NCBI GenBank assembly: GCA_036971615.1
Contig: JAYKKR010000013.1
Coordinates: forward strand, 372,001 to 436,000
Reading direction: 5' to 3'
From: Amyloporia xantha
Lineage: Eukaryota > Basidiomycota > Agaricomycetes > Polyporales > Adustoporiaceae
DNA length: 64,000 nucleotides
Shown: one piece after another, positions 37,706-49,165 of the stretch
Position numbering within the stretch: position 1 is the first letter of the stretch
How the letters are laid out: each line of letters starts with the position of its first letter
The notes under the pieces: generated by a model
Seen by the model: the letters and a program-made list of their open reading frames with translations, nothing else
Databases searched by the model: none
What the model was told of the DNA's origin: nothing
Translations under genes and position numbers: made by a program

Positions 37706-38570
37706 TACAGAGGCTTGGCCTAAATACCCAATAACGACAAGTACAGAGCGTTAGCTACTAGATTGATATTATACTCGAATAATGCATAGCAGCATACCAT
37801 CTTGTGACACGCGCCGAGATCTTACCTCCCTCATTTCGCGGAATCGAGAAGAGCGACAAGTCGTCTAGATATCGGTCGAGAAAATGACTCCTAATACGAA
37901 AGAATGCCCAGAGTTAAATCTAGATAATGTAACGAAGTATCCCTTCAGACTCGGAGCGGTTCCAAAAGCTCTTGAGCCCCAGAGAGAGAAGACGAGTCGT
38001 CGAAGTACCTGGATATTTCGAAAGGACCGCGTAAGATTGCGAGTATATGGAATACCGCCCGTTTGACGATGTTTTAAAAGCATACACCCGGGTTCGATCA
38101 GTATGATATGAAAGCACTACTTGGTCTGTGGATACGTGCAGACATGCGCGATTCACGAACGCAAGTACTTAGGGCCTACTCGGCTGCGCGGCTTGGGAAG
38201 ACCGGCCCTGCCAAATTGAAAGCGGACGCTTTCTCGGCATCCGCCAAACTCCAAGCGTCCGCTTTCAATTTGGCAGGGCCGGTCTCGCAAAGCCGCGCAG
38301 CCGAGTAGGGCCTTAACAGCGTACAGCTGAGGATCACGTGATTGCCCCTGCCACCTTTGGTTCAGAAGTAAAATATACGTGCTGCTCTACCATCGACCCC
38401 ATGCTCTGTAGAACACCCGCCATTCTAGTCGTACCTGCTTGATCATCTACTGCGTTCTGTAATCCCTCTTGACAGTGCCCACCCGAGAAGATTGTGTAAG
38501 AGCCACGCACGACGTCGTCAGACGTACTCTGTTTCGCCAGTGGGAGTAGCATCTGCGGACACAAGCAAGC
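37706..38570. other. divergent promoter region of the 5-phosphatase and nucleoporin genes
   Basis: Regulatory sequence between two divergent start codons. Apart from the foldback element at 38,172-38,312, no gene is supported. Confidence 0.5.
38172..38312. mobile_element. 141-bp foldback MITE, PIF/Harbinger (Tourist)-like
   Basis: Two near-perfect inverted arms of about 56-60 bp (38,172-38,230 and 38,254-38,312) around a short loop, so nearly the whole element folds into one hairpin. The ends read GGGCCTACTCGG and, on the other strand, GGCCCTACTCGG. TTA occurs directly outside both ends (38,169-38,171 and 38,313-38,315), which fits the 3-bp TTA target duplication of PIF/Harbinger elements. 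There is no coding capacity. It lies in the promoter space about 260 bp upstream of the nucleoporin start. The family assignment rests only on the ends and the target site. Confidence 0.75.
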
Positions 38571-41500
38571 ATGTCGAATATTGCGCAGTTGTGCTCTCCC
38601 CCGTCAACGCAGGATGAAATTAAAAAGGTTTCGAAAGAAGCGGGAGAAAAGGATGCAGACGTGAGTACTCCGCGTATCGTTGTCCGCAGTTGCAGACTTA
38701 TACATTCAATGCATCAGTTCCTTGTGCTACGGCTTTTGAACAAGCGAGCTCGTGTGCGCCTTTCGCCAGAGCCCTTGGACCTCGATGCTCTTCCACATCA
38801 GGCGCGTCTACTCGCAGTCGCGAATCGCAAGCATTGTTTTGCCGCTGCTACGCGGGAGGCGCACTCTGGGCATTGTACGTACCTTCGGTCTAGTTAGCTT
38901 TCTCACCCACTGAATCTTTCTTAGACTTAATATGTTCTCCACTTTCTGATCTACATTCCGCATTTCCGCTGGCGTCGGATGAAAACACGAGCGTTGCATT
39001 CACGCCGCGAACTAGGATACCTTTGGCCCAGGTTCCTATGCTAATGACATTTGCTAACGAGGACACTCGCCTAGTCGTTGGACTCGCGCAAGGTTCCGTC
39101 GTTATATACGACACTGACGGGTTACTTGCAGGAGGCCTTAGCCAGCAGACACCCATACATACCTTCTCGTCCAATGGAGGCAGCACCCTTCGACAAATTG
39201 TGCCAAATCCTGGAGATATGGCGGAACTAATAGCAGTGCTCCGTCACGTAGGACAAGCTTCCGAGGATCTGTTGGTCGAGATATTTGATTTGAGAAGCAT
39301 GAAGTCAATTGGTGGCTGGCAGCAGAGTACACCTGATTGTAGGCCCAATGCGTGTAAGATCTGTCATTTATTGGCTAAAGACGCATACTAAATCAATTCT
39401 TGGTCAGTATCGTGGTCGCCTAAAGGGAAACAATTAGCCTTGGGCCTCGAGAGCGGGGTCATAATGACCTACAGCCCTACATCCACCTCTATTATCAAGA
39501 GTTTTGTTCCTAAACCCCAGGCTGTGGATGATGAGAGTATCATCTCTGTTCACTGGCTTTCCAACACGGAGTTCTACACCGTGCTAACTCCGCGGGGTCC
39601 TCTTTCTCCTGATGCTGATCAAGATCACTACATTGTCAGTTTCGACGCTAAAACCAATGTGGCTGGAGATATCAAGCTCAATCCACCCAATCTTCCTTTC
39701 CCTGGCCTTCGTCCTCCTGGTCAGTTCGTAGTCATACTGCGCAACTGGGACGCAGCCAGGCTTCTTGTATTTGTCGGGGACAGTGCTTCTTCTGATATTG
39801 GTCTAATCGGAAACATGATGGACTCGTCGTCTTCTTCACGAGACACGTGGTACAACTTGTCCTTGGAGGAGACATCAACTCCCACCGTTCCAATGGACAA
39901 GGACCTGAATGATACTGTTCTTATTGGGCTGGAATTGGATCTGACCAATACGCAGATGCATCGCTTTCATAGCGCATCTGGGGAAGAGTCAATTCTTCCT
40001 CCACCTCCAATCATGTATGCATACGCAAGTGACGGCACCGTCACCGGCTGGCAAATCGTCAATACAAATGGAAACCCTTATCCTGGAATGGTCGATGCAT
40101 CTGGATCCTCCGAGCCAGCAGCCAGGACCGAACAGATCGCGTCAGAGCTGGCGAGCACACCCTCGATGCAGAATGTCCCCAGTCCGCATCTTAATTCCAC
40201 ATCCTCATCTGGCCTGCCTTCCACGCCGCCGTCCAACGGACTGGGAGGTTCTTTGCCTTCAAGTTCATTCAAAGGTGCCTTCGATGCGTATGCAAACGCC
40301 GAAGTCAAATTCGGTCAAAGACCATCTTCGTTTGGCCCGGCCTCTTCCCCATCGGCGGCATCGGTATCCCGTGATCGGCATTCAAGATCACCATCTCCTA
40401 CTCATAGTACTGTGGGGGACATCATGGAGTCCGATGATGCTGAGCTGGACATCCTGTCTTCGGATGAGGATGATATTGCTCAAAGGCCGTCTGAGCGAGG
40501 TCTCTCGTCTATGTTTGGCTCGCTCTCTGCTGGGCCCATCTCGTCAAGACCAGCCGTAAATTCGAGTCAGCCTGACTCGGGAGCAGGCACTCTCACTGCG
40601 TCTGTTTTTACGGGAATCAAACCAGCTGTGGGGTTTGGCGCCTTTGCCACCTCAAGCTCTGCGAGTTCTGGTTCAATGGGTGCCTCGACCTTCCTTCCTG
40701 GACCCTCTTCCCTCGAATCTGGCGGAGAGACCAAGCCGCCATCGGCATTTGACCACTTGACTGGAACCCAGCAGCCTGCGCGCAACGTGTCCACTTTGGG
40801 ACAGCCATCGTTCGGGCAGCCATCGTTCGGGCAGCCATCGTTCGGGCAGCCATCGTTCGGGCAGCCATCGCTTGGGAAGCCATCGTTTGGGCAGCCATCG
40901 TTTGGGACGCCGTCGTTCGGGCAGCCATCGTTTGGGACGCCATCGTTCGAGCAGCCAGCCTTTTCGAAACCTGGTTCTGGAACACCTGGATCGGGGCAAT
41001 CAACTTTTGGGCAGTCAGGATTTGGGAATACGTCACCGAGCAGTCCACAGGCTTCATCTGTAACAACCATCACGGACGCTAAGACAAGTGGTGGTGGCTT
41101 TGGGGCGTTTGCTCAAGCTGGTCCCGCAACCTTTGGCGATGCCTCGCGGAGAGTCGATGTCAAACCGGTTTGGGCCTCACCATCGGTTGATGAGGCGGTG
41201 AAGAAAGAAGAAGTTAACTTGACCCCCATGGAGGCACTTCCTAGAGGGGGGCTTCCCACGACTGCAAGCGTCTCAAATGGCGAATCGAAGGATTCACTCA
41301 ACGACTCGAAGATCGGCTCACCCGAAGACACTAAGGCAGGGTTTCCTGCACCGTCGAGCCCAGTCCTTACAAGCAGTGGTTCGTCTCCAGGAGGAACTGG
41401 AGCATTTGGGCAGCTCAAGACGTCGCCATTTGGCTTTGCACACATCAGCACAGGGTTTGGAGCTTTCGGAGGAGTGGACACCTCTACGTCGCCCTTCTTC

Positions 41501-44500
41501 AAGCCGACAAAAACCTTACAAAGCTCTGTACCTCTCACATTCAATGGGGCTGCCCCTACACCGTCCATCTCTGTTACGCAGGCTGATACCCCGAAGCCTA
41601 CCTTCGGTTCGCCTTCTGTCATAGGTAGTGCACGACCTGTTTTCGGCGCTGAGAGCACTAGCTCCCCAAAGGCTCTGAACGCATCCACCAGTGGTAGTGG
41701 GTTCGCTGCTTTCAGTGGCGCATCAGTGGGGTTTGGAGGAGCCCCATCGGCAGGGAAAGCTTTCTCTGACCTTCTTAGGCAGAAAGTGGATGAGGAAGAA
41801 GTCATCGTTTCATCCACGGCACCGAGAGGGGAAGCTAGGATGAGTGCTCCTATTTCCGTCTTTTCAAAAGAAATAAGCTTGCAGGGTTTGTCCTTCTCAT
41901 GTCCGGCAGATATAGCACTGATCAGCATCATTAAATTACAGATCATTCGCAGATAACAGGTGTAGAAGCCATTCTACTAGAAGGGGCTACGGCGTCGCTA
42001 CCGACAACTGGCGCAGATCACGCTGAGGACCATGTAGAATCAGAGGAGGCAGATGAAGAGGATGACGCGGGTTCATTCTTGTCCGAGTCCTTCTCAGAAG
42101 ATTCTGGAAGCGAGGACGCAGAAGACAAAGTTAGCTCCAGAGGATCACAACTGGATTCTCCAGGAAGCTCACCCCTTGCACCTCAAGTACCCGTGGCAGG
42201 CATGCAATCCCCCTTTTCTCCGAGCACAACTCCGCCGAGTCCCCCGTCTAGCGAGCAAAGCAAGGTAGCTACGCCACAAGTCAGAGACAGCAGTACCACT
42301 CCACCTGGTTCTCCAGTCAGCTTTAAGGGCCCTTCATCTGGACCACAACCACCACAACCTTCTCTCTCGTCTACTGCTTCAGTCCTTGTTACACCACCGC
42401 TTGGTCTAGGTAGACCATCTACTCGTCCGGCTCGAAGCTCTCCACTAGCTAGTGACCCAATAAATGGCGACGATGACGTTATCGGCGGAGGTTCTCCCAC
42501 TGCTGTCTATTTATCCAATAAGGATTCATCCGCGAATCCGACTACTTCGGATGTCAAGAGAAGCCAAGATTCAGAGTTGCCGAAGACATCAAGACCAAAA
42601 ACTCCTCCTCTTCTCTCGGCGTTTGGGAAACCTTCGCCCGTATTGAAACCACTGTCTCTAACGTCTTCAAACCAGTCAGTAACTGAGCCCAATACACCTC
42701 TTACTACTTCATACAACTCAGCAAGTGCTCGACCGGTATTCACTGCCCAACCGAAGGTGGCTGCATTTTCGCCTTCCCCTCCTATTTCGTACGGTAGCTT
42801 GGGAGAGGTGGAACCTGTTTCGATTGTCAAGGGCCCTGCTTCCCCACAAATTCCTGCCCGAGTCATAGCCTCATCTTTGCAGTCACCATCACCTCATTTC
42901 AATCGCTTGGGAGGACCCCAATCGCCATCCGTTTTCTCATCCAGTGATAATTTGAAGTCTTCTGCGTCACAAATACCTCCCGGTGGTGGCAAATCAGCAT
43001 CTCTGCCTCCTCAGTCGGCGTTGTACAGTAATTCAGCCGTTAGGCAGTCAACATCAACACAGCCCGGGACTCCGTCAGCTCCCCCATCAGCAGTAGTGGA
43101 CGGTTTGCAGGCAGAGTGTATGTATCTGTTCATCACATTGGCGAAGGAACTCGATGAGGTATGCCTATGCCTCCTTTCCGGCTTACCAATCTTCTGAAGA
43201 TCAACAGCTTCGGGTATTGGTGCAGGTCGCAAGTCGAAAGCGGGATAATCTATATCACCCTGGAGTTGGTGTACGCACGCCTTCTGATCTTGCAGATCCC
43301 AACCGGTGGGTCGTAGGCGATCTATCCAGACTGGAGCAAATCATGCGTTCCGCGGGACAAAGTATCGTTGATCTCGAAGGACAGAAGGCTGCTGTCGTGT
43401 CGACGATCCGCGAATTAGAGAGCCAGACACTGAAAGGTAGGTATTCTTATTTGAGCACTAGCATGTGCCATTCTTGACATTGCATATAGCAAGTACGCGT
43501 AAGGAGGAGATCTCGCGATTCAGTAAAGCCTCAATGGATTCAGAATTCGCTAGGATGCTCAAAGCAAGGACATTGGGTCCTGAGCACCTCGAGACGCAAA
43601 GTCAGCTACGCAGAGACATAAGGGTATGAACTCCGGTTGGGTATGAGCATGAATGCTAATCTTGTGCACCAGACCTTGCGCGACAGAATCCAGCAACTCG
43701 AGGACCACATCCACTCCGCGAAAAAAAGGCTCAATCAATTGAAGACTGGCAAGACTGAGCTAAAGTGAGCTGCGCTGTAATTCGATTACGGAAAACATAG
43801 CTGATTACTTGGCGTTAGGGCGCCTTCTCTGGATACGATCAACAGAATCTATCGTAACGTCGACGCGGCACTTGAACAACAAGAAGATGGCGTTGCTCGG
43901 CTGGCTGCTCGCACCGCTAAATTAAGTGCTAAATTGATGCAAAGCTCACATGGGCGAGGCCAGGAACTTCTGGACAAGATGACGATACGTCGCCCAGACC
44001 TGACACCCAATGTCGTGACGTCTACCGCTGCTGCCCTGAATGCTGAGATGTCAGCCAACAAACTAAAACGCGCCTTGCTGACTATTCGGAATGAACCTAT
44101 GTTAAATTCTCATGCTGCTGCTCCGCCGTCTCATCCACAAGACCCGATTCGTACGCCAGGCAGGGCCGCAGCGACTTCGCCCTCGCTTTCTGGTCAAATA
44201 TCTCTCGGAATGGATCAGTCACCTGCAATGACTTCGTTTACCGCACCCGATATTTCCTTCCCTCCCTTCAGCACTGATGATGATACCTCGCATTCACCTG
44301 GAATCGGTGCAAGACAACGTACTACAAGTGGTAAGTATCATGCAAAGTCAGTCCAGCTGAAGAGGGCACCACCAAATGCTACACCATCTTCCAATTTTGA
44401 CTGGGGCCCCCTACCTGGTATCACTCCGATGAAGACTTTACCAGTATATGCCAGAGGCAAGACCTCATTGCAGCCAAGTACTCCATTATCATCATCCAAT

Positions 44501-44536
44501 TCATGGGCAACCGAGGGGTTCGGATCGAAGACATGA
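38571..44536 (+). CDS. NUP159: nuclear pore FG-nucleoporin, Nup159/Nup214 type
   Basis: A cytoplasmic-face nucleoporin that docks the DEAD-box helicase Dbp5 for mRNA export. An N-terminal beta-propeller region (DFLVLRLLNKRARVRL, LLAVANRKHCFAAATRE, EDTRLVVGLAQGSVVIYD, SWSPKGKQLALGLESGVIMT, ISVHWLSNTEFYTVL) spans about 38,650-40,090. It is followed by a long Ser/Pro/FG-rich region with GxFGAF, PSFG and GFGAF repeats to about 43,100. A C-terminal helical part (ELDELRVLVQVASRKRDNLY, LRDRIQQLEDHIHSAKKRLN) would bind Nup82/Nsp1 partners. The end (TLPVYARGKT...WATEGFGSKT) is disordered. About seven introns; one joins ...EISLQ to DHSQITGVEAI at about 41,890-41,950. The gene converges on pICln (227 bp between stops). 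Confidence 0.88.
40801..40949 (+). repeat. 15-bp tandem repeats coding PSFGQ
   Basis: About ten units of a 15-bp repeat (GGGCAGCCATCGTTC), the first four or five identical, inside the FG region of the nucleoporin. They code for G-Q-P-S-F and variants with T, K or L. Near identity implies recent expansion or gene conversion. Confidence 0.92.
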
Positions 44537-44763
44537 GAGCACCGTACATCGGGGAATTGAACCTATATTGACATCTACACGTTGTACATTACTTGGGGAC
44601 ATAATTTTCTGATTTGTGCTTTTGTGTACTTCTACTAGACATTGTGTTTTTCATGACCTTCATGTTTGAGACATCTGCGTCAGTGAGATTTGTCGAAGGG
44701 ATCGTAGATAATTGATTCGAGGTGAGCCAGAGCCACCTGGGTGAAAAGGACAGGAATGACAGT

Positions 44764-45488
44764 CTAGTAGGGTGCATAACGATGATCATTGACAAAATCA
44801 CTGCGCACCCTCCCAACTTCACTGAGTTCTTGGCGTTCATCGCCTGAGAATACGTCGATACCGTTCCCATCTGGGTCCACAAAGGCGTCGTCGTCCATAT
44901 CATCAGAAAGCGAAGTCGGGTCGGGATGAAGCGAGGCGCATATTGATAAGCTTTCGAAAATGGGCTCCACTGCCAAAGAATGAATACATGTCAATGGGCG
45001 TGCAATACGTGAAGACTGACGGGCTAGGCCATTGTTCGGCACGATGAAGAGCTCTTTCATTTCACTGTCGAATTCCTCCTCCAGTTGAGAGTCCTCATTT
45101 ACTTTTGTGACATCGTCCAGTTGACAATAGATGGATGGCCCTGTTTCCGCACGAGATATGGCATGCAGTGTGATCGAAGGGTATTCCACTTGAAAGCCAC
45201 GGCCTGTTGCAGACATGAAAACTAGGACACTAAGAGCAGCATCAGGCTTCCGTAAGACGAGCATGCACTGATGTCAGACCTTTCGACCACATAGAGTGTA
45301 CCGACTGCACAGTCCTCGTTCGGGAATCCGTCTATGGGTGGATCGACTCTGACAGTGACATTCTCCTCCTTGTGACGCAGAACAGGCGGAATAGCACTAA
45401 AGGAGGGGGGAGTGGAAGCGACAATGTTTCTGTGTTCGTCTGGCGAGATGAAGGCGGGCAGACTGGTGATCAAGGTGAACGGAGCCAT
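44764..45488 (-). CDS. pICln-type methylosome subunit
   Basis: A PH-fold protein of the ICln family (animal CLNS1A), a chaperone that holds Sm proteins for PRMT5 and snRNP assembly. Two exons join in phase: GTLYVVE plus S-VLVFMSATGRGFQVEYPSITLHAIS, matching the family block in which GTLY is followed by a strand pair and EYPxIxLHAxS. It continues SIYCQLDD with an acidic loop (EDSQLEEEFDSEMKELFIVP) and a C-terminal acidic stretch (LHPDPTSLSDDMDDDAFVDP). The start at 45,488 (MAPFTLITSLPAF) fits the usual short lead. Identity between family members is low in fungi, but the block order is clear. Confidence 0.85.
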
Positions 45489-46141
45489 AGCATAAGATTG
45501 CGGACAACCAGCACGGGCGCTTGAATAGCTGGTTGCATTCGGTCAATACTGGCAGACTAGGACCCCGGCAAACCCCCACAGAGCTTTGATCCCTAAAGTC
45601 CGAAAATGTGGGTCCCAGACCCAAAATGTTTGATCCAAAGGTCCGAAAACGGGGGTCCATGGGCCGACAAGTCCAATCCAAAGTGGTCCGAAAATGCACC
45701 TCTCAGCGCTATGTCCGATCTCCAAAGTCCGAAAGGACCACCTGATTTGGGGCCTGTCCGGTACTGTAGTCCCCAAAAATTTCCAATCAGGCGTGAGTAC
45801 TCAGACCATGTTGCTACCAGACGCCTCTACTATCTAGGCGACGCCACGGCACCTGCACATATTAGGCAGTCGCTCGGGCCAATATGGAGATTATGGAGAC
45901 CGGTTGAATACTTGATGTAGGTCCGATCCCATTTTGGACCGAATTTGGCCTCCTTCGCGCGAGGTTTGATTTTTTTGGTCCGAAAAGGGCATGTTCGCCA
46001 GGTCCGAAAATGGCTTTTTCGGGATCAAAGCTCCTGGGGGGTTCGCCGGGGTCCTGGCAGACTGCGCTCACGACCGATCTAAGAGCTTTACCATCACCTT
46101 ACATTGGGCACTTATTATTCCTCATATCGTTCACGAACGAC
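45489..46141. promoter_or_regulatory. divergent promoter with dispersed GGTCCGAAAA motifs
   Basis: The space between the divergent pICln and SH3-protein starts has at least five copies of (G)GTCCGAAAA(T/C)G-like words (near 45,599, 45,643, 45,685, 45,978, 46,001) and further partial ones. They lie mostly on the plus strand, interspersed with CCAAAG and GGGTCC words. Coding potential is absent. They could be binding sites or the remains of a decayed repeat. Confidence 0.55.
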
Positions 46142-47071
46142 ATGTCTATGCCTAGCGATCCGCAGGCGGCTGCTCTCTTGGCCCATATCGTGACTCAAAC
46201 TCGCGAGAACATTGCATTCCTTGCCTCTCACAATTACTTATCACCTACGGACGCTGCTGATATCGCCTCTCGCCTATCTGCTGTTCAACACGACGACACG
46301 TTGGCCGATGGGGTGCAATCGTTGACAATTGGCGCTCCCCGTGATGCAGGTTCTCCTCCTCGTCGCATTCCTCCTCCTCCTCCGCGCACACAGAGGGCCA
46401 GAGCCGTCTGGGCGTACAATGAGGATGGGCAAGTGAGTACAGACAGTCTGTTCACGTCGTAGGCACGCTCATGACTCTCGATTCGTCAGGAACCGAACGA
46501 CTTGTCGTTCTCCGCTGGCGAGATTGTCGAGATTGTCGATGAGACAAATGCAGATTGGTGGACGGGCAAGTGCAGAGGCCGACAGGGCCTGTTTCCATCC
46601 AACCATGTCGAGAAGCTTGGTTCATCACCGGCACCTTTTCCCATGATAAACTCATCGTCTTCGGTCCAACCGATGCCTATGTCGTCAATGCCTCCGATGC
46701 CGCCGTTGCAGGTCCAACCGGCATATAATTCTATCCCGGCTGAGAAGCCGGCGTATAGGCCATTTGGAGCTGTCAATCAAGCAGTTAACATGCCACCTGC
46801 TGTGGGTGTTAACTCTATGGGGCTGCAACAGGATCCCCAGCAAGAGCATAAGAAGAGCAAATTTGGTAAACTCGGCAATACTGTCAGTCCTTGTCCTACT
46901 CTTGGTTTCTCAGAACTAATCAATCAATATTGCAGATGGCCCAATCAGCTGCTGGTGGTGTCGGGTTTGGGGCTGGTAGGTCCTGACTAATTGGGATTTG
47001 AGCACTTACTGATAGAGCACTTTTTTGTAGGTGCTGCCATTGGCAGTGGAATTATCAACTCGATATTTTGA
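46142..47071 (+). CDS. SH3-domain actin regulator, LSB1/PIN3-like
   Basis: The N-terminal helical module (QAAALLAHIVTQTRENIAFL, LSPTDAADIASRLSAV) precedes a single SH3 domain. The SH3 reads ARAVWAYNEDGQEPNDLSFSAGEIVEIVDETNADWWTGKCRGRQGLFPSNHVEKL, with the ALYDY-like, WW and PSNYV-like positions all present. An intron splits it after EDG. Behind it is a Pro/Met-rich linker and a short glycine-rich end built over two last introns (SAAGGVGFGA-GAAIGSGIINSIF). This is the layout of yeast Lsb1/Pin3 and S. pombe Csh3, which bind WASP (Las17) and regulate actin patches. The last intron joins GFGAG to AAIGSG in phase. Confidence 0.88.
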
Positions 47072-47949
47072 TAGCTCTCAGCCAAACTTAGTTTCTCATC
47101 CCTGTGTACATACACTTAATGCTATGAGACATAGGATGGATTGTCCACTTGCTACTGGTCTCTTACAGATGTGTATTCAGCCTGTAATTCTGTATTTGAG
47201 CTGCCACACCATCAAACCCCAGTTTAGAACAATTCAGGCATTTTCTTATTCAGCTCATATACAGTGGTGAAGTTGTTGTCTATCATCCTTCAAAGTCAAA
47301 AAGGCAAGTGTTTTTAGATTGATTTTCTATCCTTAGTGCTACTAGTAATTACTCATAAAATCAATCAGATTGGTGTTCAGAGTATTGTGTTTGCCACAGT
47401 TTTGTTGAGGTTTCCATTCTGCTTTCAGCCTTGGAGGAAGCTGAAAACCAAGGTCAGCTTTGATCATAGGGGTAAAAGCTGCTTTCAGCTTTGGCTTGCA
47501 GATATTGCACTATGCTTGCTGAAGCACTCTAGGGAGTAGTGAGGCATAAGCAGAACTTAGAACTTAGTCTGTGTACACACATTGATGAGCATCTAACTCT
47601 TCTTCCTCTTGCTGTTATTTCTGCTAGTATCAGAAATATGGCTGTCTTTGAGATATGGTCAATTACCTGTTGTTCATGGCAGATTTCAATAGAAATGAAT
47701 TGCTTGTTGGAACTACAATCCATGCGTAGTCCGGCCCGAGTCAGATACCCACCGACAGGCACGCTGCGCCAAGGTTCCTCGGTGCGCATGGTGTGCCCGC
47801 CTACTATACGCCTGACTCTTTTGCCCTCCTTATCCATACTATATTAGGTAGATTACGTTCCTGTTCCTTTGCCGTCATTCCTTACAATACTTGCCGGTTC
47901 CTTGCTGGTTCGTCACATATATTGCATGATTTCGAGACATTTCCCCTCA
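47072..47949. other. start of the repeat region
   Basis: AT-rich sequence with no host gene. Short direct and inverted words built from GCTTTCAGC/GCTGAAA occur at 47,415-47,495. I see no open frame with family motifs. Confidence 0.4.
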
Positions 47950-48018
47950 CATCAGGAAAAATCTCCCTTACTTATTAGAGCTCATTGAATACTTACCATT
48001 CTTATCCAACTTATATGT

Positions 48019-48171
48019 CTCTTATTCTACTCATCTGATTCTTATTGACTGCTAATCTATCTCACACATCTCTAATTCCACTCATCAGATTCTTACTGAA
48101 TGCTCATCTATCTTATATTTCTCTAATTCTACTCATCAGATTCTTATTGAGTGCTAATTTATCTCAAGATG
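48019..48171. repeat. 51-bp tandem repeat, three copies
   Basis: Three head-to-tail copies, each with CTCATCAGATTCTTA in its middle and TCTAATTC at its start, with a few substitutions between copies. It lies inside the 1-kb inverted-repeat element. Confidence 0.8.
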
Positions 48172-48560
48172 CTAATCAAACACTCATAAAGTTGTTATGA
48201 GATCTTCCAATTGCTCACTTACTTCAGCTGTGTTGTGCTAGTAACTAGTATGGACTAAATATGTAGAATGAGCACCATAATAAACAAGCCTTTTTATTCA
48301 TAGACTTATATTGTATTCCTTGAACAAGGTCACAAAGATACACCTTAAGAAATTATTCTTTTTTTATCTCAATATGAGAAAGAAAATACTGCAACAAGTA
48401 CTTGCATTTGATAGAGAGCCTTCTGTTTAGCCAGAAAAAGAAGTGGAGATATAATTGCATCAAATGTCTATGGAGGAGTATAGCAGCAGCCAAGCAACAA
48501 AAAGACACAAGTCTTCATACTCAGGAAGGCTTATATTGATAAGAGTGAGTTAGAAAGGGT

Positions 48561-48670
48561 GTGGACTTGTGGTGTAGTGGTAAGTTGCTACAGGTCATGC
48601 CTTATAAGGCAGTCAATCCTGACAGGTCACTGGTTCAATCCTGTGTGGTGGCAGAAGGTACTTATTTTTT
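48561..48670 (+). ncRNA. tRNA-derived pol III unit (SINE-like)
   Basis: An A-box-like TGGTGTAGTGGTAAG (48,570-48,584) and a B-box GGTTCAATCC (48,632-48,641) are followed by a T6 run at 48,665-48,670 that would terminate pol III. A GCCTTATAAGGC palindrome lies where an anticodon arm would be. The T stem and acceptor stem do not pair well, so this is not a working tRNA gene; it has the look of a SINE head. Expression is not shown. Confidence 0.6.
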
Positions 48671-48984
48671 AAATTTTTATTCCAACCTTCTGTTATCAAC
48701 CTGTCATTGCTAATAACACAAAGACACTCTTTAATTGATGATTTTCACCATTTGGTAAGCAACATTGTTTTTCCTTCCTCTCACTTAGTTCTTATCAAGT
48801 ACTCATGAGTACTCATTATGCACTTATGATGCTTATCTGAGAGGCGATTAGCAAGTGGGTAAAATAATAAGTACTTATGAGACTTATGAGACTTATGTTA
48901 CTTTTTTATCTCAACAAGTGTTAATAAGAGCTAATAAGTAAGGGAGATTTTCCCTGATGCAGTCTTGCACTCAATACTCGAACA

Positions 48985-49165
48985 CGCTGTAAGGAATGGG
49001 TACACGCTACCCTATGAATGGACGGTAGGGCAGGACGAGACAGCAGAACAAAGGAGATGTGATCACACGGGACAAGAGAGCTCAGCGGAAGCAAGCATGG
49101 CATTCGAATGGAACAACTACAGGACGGAGCATGGCATTCGAACGGGACGACTACAGGACTGAACG
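48985..49165. repeat. dispersed repeat, copy A, with a 34-bp tandem doublet
   Basis: The first about 110 bp (GCTGTAAGGAATGGGTACAC onward) recur at 52,411-52,532 with few changes. At 49,093-49,160 a 34-bp unit (AGCATGGCATTCGAA...ACTACAGGAC) is present twice; its ACGGAACGACTACAGGACTG part also occurs near 53,815. Confidence 0.75.

Larger units (their letters stand above)
47950..48959. mobile_element. 1-kb non-autonomous element with terminal inverted repeats
   Basis: The ends are inverted repeats of about 30 bp: CATCAGGAAAAATCTCCC at the left and its near-perfect complement at the right (one difference), continuing through TTACTTATTAG. No transposase frame lies inside. The content includes a 51-bp tandem triplet, a tRNA-like pol III unit, and many CTTATGAGA/ACTCATGAG words. 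I could not define the target duplication: immediate flanks are CTCA on the left and CAGT on the right, at most a 2-bp CA. Superfamily unassigned. Confidence 0.65.

Noticed and set aside
38085..38100. B-box-like GGTTCGATC in the divergent promoter
   Set aside because: Lacks the closing CC and has no A box or tRNA fold upstream.
40801..40949. CRISPR-like regular array
   Set aside because: Coding tandem repeats in a eukaryotic nucleoporin without spacers.
40567..41073. Cys/Asp-rich repeated frame on the minus strand (DGCPN repeats)
   Set aside because: A shadow of the PSFGQ repeats of the nucleoporin; the regular Cys spacing is a by-product of the 15-bp period.
48561..48660. Functional tRNA gene
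   Set aside because: A and B boxes are present, but the acceptor and T stems do not pair; treated as a tRNA-derived repeat.
47950..48959. hAT element on the basis of CAGGG-like ends
   Set aside because: No 8-bp target duplication and no transposase; superfamily left open.
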